From the NCBI RefSeq assembly GCF_026262505.1, contig NC_067206.1:8800268-8864267 (forward strand): a DNA stretch of 64,000 bases, given 5' to 3'. Under the pieces are notes generated by a model, which saw nothing but the letters and a program-made list of their open reading frames with translations, was not told where the DNA came from and did not search any database. Numbering within the stretch: position 1 is the first letter of the stretch; each line of letters starts with the position of its first letter. Positions 54,978 through 63,629 of this stretch are shown here, one piece after another. The DNA is from Trichomonas vaginalis G3 (taxonomy: Eukaryota > Parabasalia > Trichomonadida > Trichomonadidae). The translations under genes were made by a program, and so were the position numbers.

Positions 54978-56063
54978 TTAGAAGAATTTTCTTATTCTTT
55001 CTGGCATATTTTTGTCTTTCCAGTACTCCCGCTCTAATGGTCCCAGATGTGTTGGCTTCGACTCTCTCAAGTTCTTAGATGGTATAACATCTTCAACGCC
55101 TCCTTCATATCTTACTTTATAAGTGTCATCGTTTGTGTTATAGCCAAGTATTTCAATAACCACTCCTCGCTTTGCTTCGTCAATGGTTTCAGCAAGTTTG
55201 CCATTACTACTTTCGACTAATTTATGTCGAGGATAAAACGCAATAGAGTCGTCGGCAGCTTTTATAAGATATCCATTACCTTGCGTAGAGTCTACAATAT
55301 AATAATTTCGACTTAACCTTAAACGTTTCTTTGTCAACGGTTTGTCGTCAAGAACTACACGAACTTTTGTACCAGGAATGAGGGTAAATTGTGTTGAATT
55401 TCTGATATTTTGTGTTTGGCTTCGTTTCTTTTGTATATACTTTTCTTCTTGTTGTTGTGTCATTGAATTTGGTGTATGTCCTGTTGTAGAATGTGTTGAG
55501 GAATTGTAAACTTCGATGAAATGTTTCATTGTTTCTTCGGTAAAGTCTCGCTCTTGGTTTAAATCTCTGAGAGTCCTTATGAAGCGGTTTATGATGCCGA
55601 GTATGTTATGGTTATGGTCTTCAGTAGTGTAGTGAGTTATGTTATGCTTAATGAGAAATTCTGTGATTTCGTTGCTGAGGTATGCACTGTCTTGGTCTGA
55701 TGTTAAAGTACTTGGGTTATGTTCTGCTACAAACTTTTGTAAAACTCTTAACACTTCACGAGTTCCTTTATTTCTCATTGGATATGCATATGCTTTACGA
55801 GTGTTAACATTTATGAAGATGAGGAATGGTTTATGTCCTCCTTTTCTGCTTTGAATGAGAGTGTCAAATTGGTATGCGTCAGGAGTGTTGGAGTAAATTG
55901 GTAAAAAGTAGTCGTAAGGGTTTATTTTTGTTTGATGTACAACATTTTTGTCAAAGAACCTTTTCACTTCAGCTCTGTTAGTAAATCCCGAACTCTTTGC
56001 AGCTTCATTGAACTTCTTAAATGACCTCCATGGATGTTGTTCGAATACTTCTTTCAAGCTCAT
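54978..56063 (-). CDS. Polinton rve (DDE-type) integrase, block C
   Basis: The 361-residue protein has an N-terminal helical region, the retroviral-type integrase core (DAYQFDTLIQ, then LTSDQDSAYLSNEITEFL, then FIRTLRDLNQE), and a C-terminal chromo/Tudor-like barrel (VVIEILGYNTNDDTYKVRYE). Polinton integrases join the element ends to target DNA. A broken relative is at 37572-38524. Assigned with good confidence from the core spacing and neighbouring genes. Confidence 0.85.
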   Translation of the reverse strand: MSLKEVFEQHPWRSFKKFNEAAKSSGFTNRAEVKRFFDKNVVHQTKINPYDYFLPIYSNTPDAYQFDTLIQSRKGGHKPFLIFINVNTRKAYAYPMRNKGTREVLRVLQKFVAEHNPSTLTSDQDSAYLSNEITEFLIKHNITHYTTEDHNHNILGIINRFIRTLRDLNQERDFTEETMKHFIEVYNSSTHSTTGHTPNSMTQQQEEKYIQKKRSQTQNIRNSTQFTLIPGTKVRVVLDDKPLTKKRLRLSRNYYIVDSTQGNGYLIKAADDSIAFYPRHKLVESSNGKLAETIDEAKRGVVIEILGYNTNDDTYKVRYEGGVEDVIPSKNLRESKPTHLGPLEREYWKDKNMPERIRKFF

Positions 56064-56082
56064 TTATGTAAAGTTAAAGATT

Positions 56083-59000
56083 TTAACCAACTCGTATCCA
56101 AGCGTGCATTGTTATATAAGGAGGCATATAATCTTTTCCATTACCTGCTGGGTCTGTAATACCAGCTACAACATGTGTATGATTTCCTGCAGTTCCACAG
56201 AAAATACCTGTGCTAACATCTTTGGGGTCATCTGAGATATCATATCTGTTCATTCCCTGTCTATTCGAACCCGCTGCAAGATTTATATAACCTCTTTTTG
56301 TTATTGAATGTGAATGGTTTCCTTCCACAGATGTTCTTCCACTGAACCTATGCATATGTGAAGGAAGGTTTTCAATACCTATTTTCTTTGAACCTCCCAT
56401 CTTCATTGACTGCGTATTAGTGTAGAATGGAAAACTGTCAACTATTTCATACCATCTACCACCAAATAAAGTGTTTGGATTTATTGGATTCATAGACGTA
56501 TAAACAGCTCCTATAGGATATATTAAATCATATATGCTCATAACTCTATAAACATATTCTAAAGAACTTATGTCATTAAATACCATTTGGAATGTATCTC
56601 CCGGATGAAATGTTGCATTTGTTCCACTTTTATAATGTAATGTTAGTTCAATAGAATTATCCAAGAAAAATTCAAAAGTATCTGGTTGAAGACCTCTAAC
56701 AAATTCAAATGGAGTTGCTGGTTCACCATTTATAATTTCTGTTGTAAATGTCATTGTATCTGGTTTCGAAAATTTCTTTGTTAGTTCTGCATCCACATAA
56801 GTTTTATCTGCTTTCTTATCTAACATTGCTGGTAGTTCATATGCTTCAAAGTTTCTGGCATGATCTTCGGTATTCCTGCAACTCTTATCTAAATTGTTAA
56901 GAGTATCTTTTACGCTTGTACTTGGATTTTCTAATGGTGCACTTGAACCAAGGTCAAAGTTCAATATTATGTCGTCTGCTCTAACAGTAGTGAAGGATTT
57001 ATGTGTATGGTTCTTGTCTGCTTTCTTGTCATATAAATCTTGAGCAGTGAATTTAATATTATGTTCATCCTTCATGACATAAACATCTTTACATCTAATG
57101 TTTCTCATCGTCGTTATGTCGTCATCCGATGTTAAACCTTGTGGAAAGTTAGGAGGTTTACAATATAATGCATCCCCACCAGTTTCTTCAACCGTTCCTT
57201 CAATACTTTCTATAGCAACAGTTGTGAAGAAATCATGTGTATGGTTCTTATCTGCTTTCTTATCTAACATTGCTGGTAGTTCATGTGTTTCAAAGTTTCT
57301 GACATGACCTTCAATGTTCATACATTTGTTATTTAAGGAGTTTAGTGTATCTTTTACGCTTGTACTTGGATTCTCTAAAGGTGCACTTGAACCAAGGTCA
57401 AAGTTCAATATTATGTCGTCTGCTCTAACAGTAGTGAAGGATTTATGTGTATGGTTCTTGTCAGCTTTACTGTCTAAAGAAGTTTGAAGTTCATTTATAT
57501 CGGAGATGTTGTGTTTATGAGATTTCAAAACTTTGTTCGTTGCGTCAAGTTCATCTTTGTCAGCTTTACTTTTAATAGCATCTTCAAACGTTATTTTTGA
57601 CTTAACTCTCAAAGTAAATCTTGGTTCAACTAATACACCATTAACATTGAAAGTAGAGGCATAAATTTCACCGGTATAACCAAATGCTTCTGGTGCTTTA
57701 GCTACATCATACTGTACAGTACAGCTTATGTCATAACCTTTAGCACGAATGTATTTATATCTTCTTTCATTAACATTTTTTGTCTTCGCTTCATCACTTC
57801 GTGTTAAATATCCATGGTAGTCCGTTATAATCTGTTCGTCTGAAGTTATATAATGAACGTGGTTTTTATCTGCTTTTTCGGCTAATTTCTCATTAACATC
57901 ATTCACTTCTAATTCAACTCTTCCGCCAGAACTCTTATTATCATTAATCTTTTTCATTAATTCGGTAATTACGTCATAAAGACTATATTCTGTTTTCGGT
58001 TTTGTAAATAATGAGTCAAAATTTCTTTTCATCATTACATCGCTGACATTAATGATATCACCAATTCCTTTTTCATTTATTCTCTTCATTAATTCTGCAA
58101 TAATGACGAATATATAATCTGTTAATTTATTCTCTTCATCGAGGGTTATAGAATGTTTTGAAATTGAATCATTAACTCCTCTAAATAAATCAATAACTTC
58201 AGGATACACGTTTTTAATGTCTTGAATAACCCGACCAGTATCCTCGCCACTATGTGGCTCTGAGCCCGTTGGGCTCTGTTGTTCATGTTCTTCGTTCCCG
58301 TCGTTACGTGGTTTTATATCTCTAACCATCATCAACGCAGCCATAACCGGAGGGTTTGTTGCTACCTGTTCGAAAATCCGTCCGTTATGTACGGTATATC
58401 TAAATAATTTCTTTGTGTTTGTTAAAACATTTGAAACAAGTCTTTTAAAACCATCTACAAAATTTCCTGTTTCACCTAATGTTCTTGCAGCATTTACAAG
58501 CTCACCCATTCCCGCTTTTGACCCCAAAAACGTCCATATTGCATTTATTTCACTCTGTATAGTTGTCCATTCAGCGAAACTAACACCCGCATTCGCTAAG
58601 CTGAAAATGAAATTCAGTGGATCGAACTTAATTCCACCTTCTTTTTCAATTTCAACGAACTCACTAACATGAGATTTTAAATATTCTTTCGTTAAAATTG
58701 TTTTCCCCGATGTTATGTCATTAACGAAACTATCACCGTCAAAAGTTAACGAATTCAATTTCGTCGTTGATGCTTTTATTTCATACACCGCTTTATCGAT
58801 AGTTTTTGGCTCACCTTCTTTAGAAGCATATGAAACATTAATGAATGAATTATATGTATTCATGAATGAGTTAAAATCAATGATTTTCATTAATGAAGCC
58901 TTTAATGATTCATTAACTGTTGAATCCCTTAAAACAATTACTGAACTGTCATGGGCTTCGCCCTGGTCGCTTCGGTCTGAAAGACCTTCAGGACTCAAAG

Positions 59001-59622
59001 AGTCCGTTTGCGACTTTATGAAAGGTACACTGCAAACCGTCGAGTTTGGATCAAATGCTGTAGTTGGTGCAGGAATATTAATGATATAAGTCATTAAATC
59101 ATTAAGTGACGTAAATAATGTTGTCGTTTTTGATTTAATTTCTTTAGCATCTGTTATATATGGTAATTTTATTTCTGTAGTTTCTGAATTAAAGATATTC
59201 GCTAAAATGTTTTGTAAACTGTTTTGAACAGCTGTGTAAACCGTTGAATCCGGAACTCTTACGATTTCACCATCCTTAATAAAAGGCATTGTACATGGCG
59301 TAGTGCTTGGGTCAAATCTTTCGGGATTATAATTCAACATATATTCTAACGCTTCATGAACAGACTTATATACTGTTGTGTCGTTCTTCATGACAACTTC
59401 ACCATTTACAATGAATGGCATAGTGCATGGAGTTAAAATGGGGTCAAACTTTTCATAGTCCTTCCATGTTATGTATTTCTCGGTATTTCCATCACTGATA
59501 ACAATATATTTGTCAGTAAGTGTGAGAGAGTATTGACCAAAATATAAACGTTTAGCTCTGTCAGCTTCATACGCATATGCAGCTATATTAATAATGAGAA
59601 TAAAATGTTGTTCTATTTGCAA
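56083..59622 (-). CDS. Giant phage-like fibre protein 2, about 1179 residues
   Basis: The N-terminal third has 50-residue repeats (YITWKDYEKFDP..., TPCTMPFI.DGE.V). The middle is helical, the shaft has many KADK(N/T)(H/Y)(T/V)H units, and one ~95-residue module (KSFTTVRADDIILNFDLGSS) occurs twice. The tip is a collar head: YPIGAVYTSMNPINPNTLFG, NLPSHMHRFSG, GNHTH and DYMPPYITMHAWIR. Same head as 38522-39850. Coding hairpins lie at about 58.25 and 58.97 kb. The frame has no ATG at its upstream end, where it meets the divergent gene at 59605. Confidence 0.7.
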   Translation of the reverse strand: MQIEQHFILIINIAAYAYEADRAKRLYFGQYSLTLTDKYIVISDGNTEKYITWKDYEKFDPILTPCTMPFIVNGEVVMKNDTTVYKSVHEALEYMLNYNPERFDPSTTPCTMPFIKDGEIVRVPDSTVYTAVQNSLQNILANIFNSETTEIKLPYITDAKEIKSKTTTLFTSLNDLMTYIINIPAPTTAFDPNSTVCSVPFIKSQTDSLSPEGLSDRSDQGEAHDSSVIVLRDSTVNESLKASLMKIIDFNSFMNTYNSFINVSYASKEGEPKTIDKAVYEIKASTTKLNSLTFDGDSFVNDITSGKTILTKEYLKSHVSEFVEIEKEGGIKFDPLNFIFSLANAGVSFAEWTTIQSEINAIWTFLGSKAGMGELVNAARTLGETGNFVDGFKRLVSNVLTNTKKLFRYTVHNGRIFEQVATNPPVMAALMMVRDIKPRNDGNEEHEQQSPTGSEPHSGEDTGRVIQDIKNVYPEVIDLFRGVNDSISKHSITLDEENKLTDYIFVIIAELMKRINEKGIGDIINVSDVMMKRNFDSLFTKPKTEYSLYDVITELMKKINDNKSSGGRVELEVNDVNEKLAEKADKNHVHYITSDEQIITDYHGYLTRSDEAKTKNVNERRYKYIRAKGYDISCTVQYDVAKAPEAFGYTGEIYASTFNVNGVLVEPRFTLRVKSKITFEDAIKSKADKDELDATNKVLKSHKHNISDINELQTSLDSKADKNHTHKSFTTVRADDIILNFDLGSSAPLENPSTSVKDTLNSLNNKCMNIEGHVRNFETHELPAMLDKKADKNHTHDFFTTVAIESIEGTVEETGGDALYCKPPNFPQGLTSDDDITTMRNIRCKDVYVMKDEHNIKFTAQDLYDKKADKNHTHKSFTTVRADDIILNFDLGSSAPLENPSTSVKDTLNNLDKSCRNTEDHARNFEAYELPAMLDKKADKTYVDAELTKKFSKPDTMTFTTEIINGEPATPFEFVRGLQPDTFEFFLDNSIELTLHYKSGTNATFHPGDTFQMVFNDISSLEYVYRVMSIYDLIYPIGAVYTSMNPINPNTLFGGRWYEIVDSFPFYTNTQSMKMGGSKKIGIENLPSHMHRFSGRTSVEGNHSHSITKRGYINLAAGSNRQGMNRYDISDDPKDVSTGIFCGTAGNHTHVVAGITDPAGNGKDYMPPYITMHAWIRVG

Positions 59623-60381
59623 AGTACAGACCCAAACGAATACGGGACAGTAAAACTACAAACAAACTTAGGTCTACAGAATGAGGCGCTTGCATTCAGA
59701 ATGGTTGACTTCAATACTATCGCAACTTTTGTCATAACAGATGAAACAGATTTCATGGAGCTTGAAATAGATGGAAAGAAGCACGAAATAAGATTTCACA
59801 ATAATGTAGAATATAAGATGGAAACATTAGCTGGAGTGTTAAATGCTCTCATAAATACTACAATAAACAAGGATAACGAAGAAAACTTAATGAATGTTAA
59901 ACTTATTGCAGGAGTTTTGAAGTTCAGTTATGCAAAGGAGTTTAAGATAACACGAATGAGTCATAGAGTTCAACTTCTTTTAGGAGCATACCATATGACA
60001 TTTCCTTTGAAAAGTGTTGACAAAACGATTGAGATGAAATCTGTTCCATACGTATGTTATGGCAATTGTTTGTACATTGAGTCAAAAATAGCTAATGTCA
60101 CAGGTATTTCAGGAGTTAATAGTAAAGGTTCAGTAGAATATAAATCCTTCTGTTATGAAGTAAATTCAATGTTCATTCCAAACGTTCCTGTCATAGCAAC
60201 TCATTTAGGTAAATGGGTTCGCATTAGTCCTCATAATTTGAAAGACATGCAATTCAGACTAGTTGACTTTCAAGGAGAGCCTGTAGAACTGAAGGCACCA
60301 GTGCGAATGACTGTTGAAGTTGACTTTTTAGAAAATATTAAATGCAACAGCTTACAAGAGAACTCAGAGCTAAAAATATAA
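59605..60381 (+). CDS. Second structural (minor capsid/penton-like) protein, block C, 258 residues
   Basis: Beta-rich; ends with FRLVDFQGEPVELKAPVRMTVEV, the same closing pattern as 24206-24898. Begins MLFYLQSTDPNEYGTV right at the divergent fibre gene. Pairing with the fibre supports a surface or vertex role. Inference from pattern and context. Confidence 0.5.
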   Translation: MLFYLQSTDPNEYGTVKLQTNLGLQNEALAFRMVDFNTIATFVITDETDFMELEIDGKKHEIRFHNNVEYKMETLAGVLNALINTTINKDNEENLMNVKLIAGVLKFSYAKEFKITRMSHRVQLLLGAYHMTFPLKSVDKTIEMKSVPYVCYGNCLYIESKIANVTGISGVNSKGSVEYKSFCYEVNSMFIPNVPVIATHLGKWVRISPHNLKDMQFRLVDFQGEPVELKAPVRMTVEVDFLENIKCNSLQENSELKI

Positions 60382-60611
60382 AGTATGAATGTTATGTATT
60401 AGGTCATGAACTTTGGTTATTGCTGTTTGATGAAACAAATGAGTTAGTTATGTCAGTCAAGAGAACAGAAAAAGGCGTCAAAGGCGCCGAGCGCAAAGCG
60501 CTATATTGTGTTAGTGAAAACTGCACCAAGTCAATAAGATTAGGTTTGCATTATGAAGATGAGTTCGATACTGTTGAAGAAGTTTTGGATAGATATTACA
60601 AATTGCTTTAA
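60342..60611 (+). CDS. Small Polinton protein, 89 residues
   Basis: Helix, KNIKYECYVLGHELWLLLFD strands, and a final helix TVEEVLDRYYKLL, like 23847-24077. Its middle contains GVKGAERKALY, encoded by GC-rich hairpins (GGCGCC; GCGC-aaa-GCGC, 60484-60500) that stand out from the AT-rich codons around. Overlaps the previous gene by 40 bases. Confidence 0.5.
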   Translation: MQQLTRELRAKNIKYECYVLGHELWLLLFDETNELVMSVKRTEKGVKGAERKALYCVSENCTKSIRLGLHYEDEFDTVEEVLDRYYKLL

Positions 60612-61222
60612 TTTACTAAAACATATTTCAAACAAAGCTTATAGTAAGTAGATAGTTTTGTATACTCGTTCGAATATTTATACTTAAACTCAACTCCTGT
60701 AGTTCCTGGTGTTTCAATGATGCGGATGTTACCTATTTTCATGAATGGTGGCGTTTGACCACAGCATTCGATTTCAGGGTCGAGATAGTCAATGACACAT
60801 TGTTTCCCTGTTATTCGTGAGATAACATTTTCAAGGTCCTCCTTTGTTAAAATTATTTGGTTCTTACTTATAAGATTTGTCAAAAGCTTCTTATCGTCTT
60901 TGAGTAAAATTGTTTGGTATAACTGAAGAAGGTAATGGTCTACGTTATCTGAAGGATTTGTTTGAACATTTGTGTAAGGGTTGTCGTTGGCTTCTCTTGA
61001 AAGAACTTGGTCCAGTGGTGGATACTCTAACTTAACATCTGATGTAGCGTTAGCGTTTGAAGCTGAGTTTAAATTCACGGATTTCAGTTCTGGTTCTTTT
61101 TCTTTCAAACACTCTGAACTATAGTTCTTTATGACAATATTGTTTGTCGTTCGTGAGTCAACATTTGATGTTGGTTCAATTGGAACATTAACGGCACCAG
61201 CTAAGATGGATTTGCTTCTCAT
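60608..61222 (-). CDS. Polinton protein with LDPEIECCG motif, 204 residues
   Basis: Polar, disordered N-terminal half (Asn/Ser/Thr-rich), a helical middle (LLQLYQTILLKDDKKLLTNL), and a compact C-terminal part with DYLDPEIECCGQTPPF shared with 23565-23840. Divergent from the gene at 61248 with 25 bases between the ATGs. Function unknown. Confidence 0.5.
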   Translation of the reverse strand: MRSKSILAGAVNVPIEPTSNVDSRTTNNIVIKNYSSECLKEKEPELKSVNLNSASNANATSDVKLEYPPLDQVLSREANDNPYTNVQTNPSDNVDHYLLQLYQTILLKDDKKLLTNLISKNQIILTKEDLENVISRITGKQCVIDYLDPEIECCGQTPPFMKIGNIRIIETPGTTGVEFKYKYSNEYTKLSTYYKLCLKYVLVN

Positions 61223-61247
61223 TTCATATAGAATAAAAACCTTTTAT

Positions 61248-61649
61248 ATGTATGAAATGAACAATATACTCGACAAGGGTTTGAATGTAAAGCTAACGAA
61301 TGAAAATATTGTTGAATTCACTGAGACAGGAGCTGTGTATAAAGATGTAGAACTACTGAACAAAAGAGCTAAGGGAAGAAGCAGGAACATGAACAAAGGG
61401 TGGAAGCCTATAAAAATTTATGTCAATGATGGCTCAGGAGGTTCAAACATAAAGTATGCAGAAAGTTATAGAGTTTATGCTCTCAAAGGTGAAAAGCCTT
61501 CATTTAAGAACAGCTATTCTAACGCATATCCTCAAAAGCTAACGGATGGAGAAGTGGATGATATGAATGACAGCAAAAATATTAACAGAAATGGCGACAG
61601 AGATGCATGGAATTTGTTTACCATCAGTCAATTGAAGGTTAAACTTTAA
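61248..61649 (+). CDS. Small basic Polinton protein, 133 residues
   Basis: MYEMNNILDKGLNVKLTNEN, a basic centre (LNKRAKGRSRNMNKGWKPIK), Tyr/Ser/Asn-rich C-terminal half. Not recognised. Start chosen at the ATG after TTTTAT in the divergent spacer. Its end overlaps the convergent ATPase by 4 bases. Confidence 0.45.
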   Translation: MYEMNNILDKGLNVKLTNENIVEFTETGAVYKDVELLNKRAKGRSRNMNKGWKPIKIYVNDGSGGSNIKYAESYRVYALKGEKPSFKNSYSNAYPQKLTDGEVDDMNDSKNINRNGDRDAWNLFTISQLKVKL

Positions 61650-62533
61650 AACAATGTTGGTCGTTCCCATGGAATATTTTTGACTTTAATGGTATTAGTC
61701 ATGATATGAATCTCAAGGTATGAACGAGGAGAGATGAGAGACTTATATGCTTCCCAAATTTCTTCAAAAGGTAATGTTATACCTGACTGTTTCCAAATGA
61801 GTTCAATATCATAACGTGAGAAACCTTGAAAGATAACGAAGTCAGTTATGAGACGTTTTATGTTTAAAGCTAAAAACCTCCATGTTTGCATAAGTATTGC
61901 TACAGTTAAGTGGTAATGTCTGACTTTAGTAATGATATTAGCTAATGGTGAGTCTGGTTTTGACACTAAACCTTTACCAGCGAAGTCGTCGCAAACGAGC
62001 AGAGTGTTTGAAGGATATTTTTTGAAGGGGTATTTTGAAAGTTTTGATAGAATGTAGTTTGTCAGTCGTTTCATATCGTAAACTCCTGAGTACTGACGTA
62101 AGTGGTGTTTGTCAATAATTCTTTCCATCTCCTCAGAAGTCTTTTGCATTCCTGACTGTATAAATTCAACGATGGCATAATATTTCCTCTTACGTCGAAT
62201 GTAACGTTGAAGAAATTCAATGAGTTCACTGTCTGGAACTTTAACGACAGAGGCTTGAACTTTTGACATAAATGTTTTCGCTGTTGAGTCCATAGAGTCT
62301 GAAGTTGCTGATATAATGATTTGGTCATAATATGAGTCATTTCCTAAACGTTCTGTTATGAGTATATGACGAATGAGGTTAAATGTCTTACCTGAACCCA
62401 TCTTTCCACAATAGAAATAAACGCCATTTGAACAGAACTCATAGTCCTTACTGAAAGGAAGAATGAGAGAAGAGTTAAGTTTGTCTGTAGTTTCATTCAT
62501 GTCTTCATCTACGTCATGTATTAAATGCTTCAT
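61646..62533 (-). CDS. A32/FtsK-HerA-type DNA packaging ATPase, block C
   Basis: The 295-residue protein has Walker A CGKMGSGKTFNLI, Walker B TLLVCDDFAGK and VAILMQTWRFLALNIKRLI (sensor region), plus RRKRKYYAIVEFIQSGMQ in the insert where the block A copy has QRRVLKYNAINEYINS. Diverged but collinear with 27121-27996, so it comes from a different element. Packages DNA into capsids. Confidence 0.85.
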   Translation of the reverse strand: MKHLIHDVDEDMNETTDKLNSSLILPFSKDYEFCSNGVYFYCGKMGSGKTFNLIRHILITERLGNDSYYDQIIISATSDSMDSTAKTFMSKVQASVVKVPDSELIEFLQRYIRRKRKYYAIVEFIQSGMQKTSEEMERIIDKHHLRQYSGVYDMKRLTNYILSKLSKYPFKKYPSNTLLVCDDFAGKGLVSKPDSPLANIITKVRHYHLTVAILMQTWRFLALNIKRLITDFVIFQGFSRYDIELIWKQSGITLPFEEIWEAYKSLISPRSYLEIHIMTNTIKVKNIPWERPTLF

Positions 62534-62549
62534 TTTATCTCCATTAAAA
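62534..62549. promoter_or_regulatory. 16-bp divergent start region
   Basis: TTTATCTCCATTAAAA between the ATPase ATG and that of 62550-63431; T-rich to A-rich like the other divergent spacers. Confidence 0.4.
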
Positions 62550-63431
62550 ATGCAAGTCAGAAATATTCAGAACATAGCACCGAGTCTAACTGACAAGAGT
62601 ATAAAGATATACTATGAACACGTTATGATGAAACCTACCAAAATTCAAGAAAGTCAGTATACTTATGAATATCCAAGGCACTGGGTAGAGTATGTAGGAG
62701 GTGAGAAAGCTATTGAAATCAGACAGGTTCGAAGTATTCCAGCAGGAAGAACAATATTATTGAAGAACTTTAATGTTTTGAGGTATAATGATGAAACAAA
62801 GAAGCAAGATAGTTTTCCTGTTGCTGTGTATGTGAACCTAGACACAGGAGATGACATGAAAGTTTTTAACACAAAGCTTCAAACGGTAGTGAGAGAACAA
62901 CTGACTGCGGAAGGACATCCATTACCTTCAGAAGTTAGCATAGCATATAATTTTGAAACAAACTCAATAGATTTTAAAGTCATCTCTGCAAAGAAGTCGG
63001 GTTTTACATTTAATGAAGCAGATGTATATTCGAATGAAAACTTCAAAGCTATTGCATGGTTAGATAATGACGATTGCTTTAAGAAAATATTTAAATTCAG
63101 TGACTCAAAGATGTCAATAGATGACCTTCGTGGAATGTTACCATCGACGTTTACAGTTGAAGGTTCAGCAGGATTGCTTACAAGATTGTCAATTGGTGGT
63201 ATTTGGTCTCGTGAGAACATTGTTATAAAATCCAGTATAAGTGAATTTGCTGAAGAATCTATATTATGTCTTTCAAACTACATGTATTCGCCACCGAAGC
63301 ATTATAGTATAACAAACTTTGTCAGTAAGTTTAACATAAGACTTGTCGAACCTTCTTCAATGAAAGATGTTGTGCTACCTAAAGATGGAAAGGATGGACT
63401 CATTATTGAGATGATTTTAATAGCATATTAA
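62550..63431 (+). CDS. Conserved capsid-cluster protein, copy 3 (293 residues)
   Basis: The N-terminal YTYEYPRHWVEYVGGEKAIEIRQ corresponds to YRFDYPLRWL...KAIGFRR of 39869-40717, and the C-terminal VSKFNIRLVEPSSMKDVVLP...GLIIEMILIAY to SDFQVWFTT...LELSLIYNY. The most diverged intact member here. Likely a minor capsid protein by context. Confidence 0.5.
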   Translation: MQVRNIQNIAPSLTDKSIKIYYEHVMMKPTKIQESQYTYEYPRHWVEYVGGEKAIEIRQVRSIPAGRTILLKNFNVLRYNDETKKQDSFPVAVYVNLDTGDDMKVFNTKLQTVVREQLTAEGHPLPSEVSIAYNFETNSIDFKVISAKKSGFTFNEADVYSNENFKAIAWLDNDDCFKKIFKFSDSKMSIDDLRGMLPSTFTVEGSAGLLTRLSIGGIWSRENIVIKSSISEFAEESILCLSNYMYSPPKHYSITNFVSKFNIRLVEPSSMKDVVLPKDGKDGLIIEMILIAY

Positions 63432-63629
63432 ATGAGCTTGTTCTTGAAGGTCATTCATGATGAAATAACTGTTGTAGAAGATGTTAGCAATTGTTCAGAC
63501 ATTTTGAAGCGAATAGATGATATAAGAAAGAAGTTTATGAATGAGAATGTTTATGTTTCATTGACTTTCTCCAGTAACGAGAACTTTTATGAGATAATAT
63601 TGAAGAGAGATGATTTTAATATGGTGTAA
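63432..63629 (+). CDS. Small Polinton protein, 65 residues
   Basis: MSLFLKVIHDEITVVEDVSN, strand, helix (ILKRIDDIRKKFMNEN), strand (VYVSLTFSSNENFYEIIL). A tidy alpha-beta mini-protein directly after the capsid-cluster gene (TAAATG junction). Not recognised. Confidence 0.45.
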   Translation: MSLFLKVIHDEITVVEDVSNCSDILKRIDDIRKKFMNENVYVSLTFSSNENFYEIILKRDDFNMV

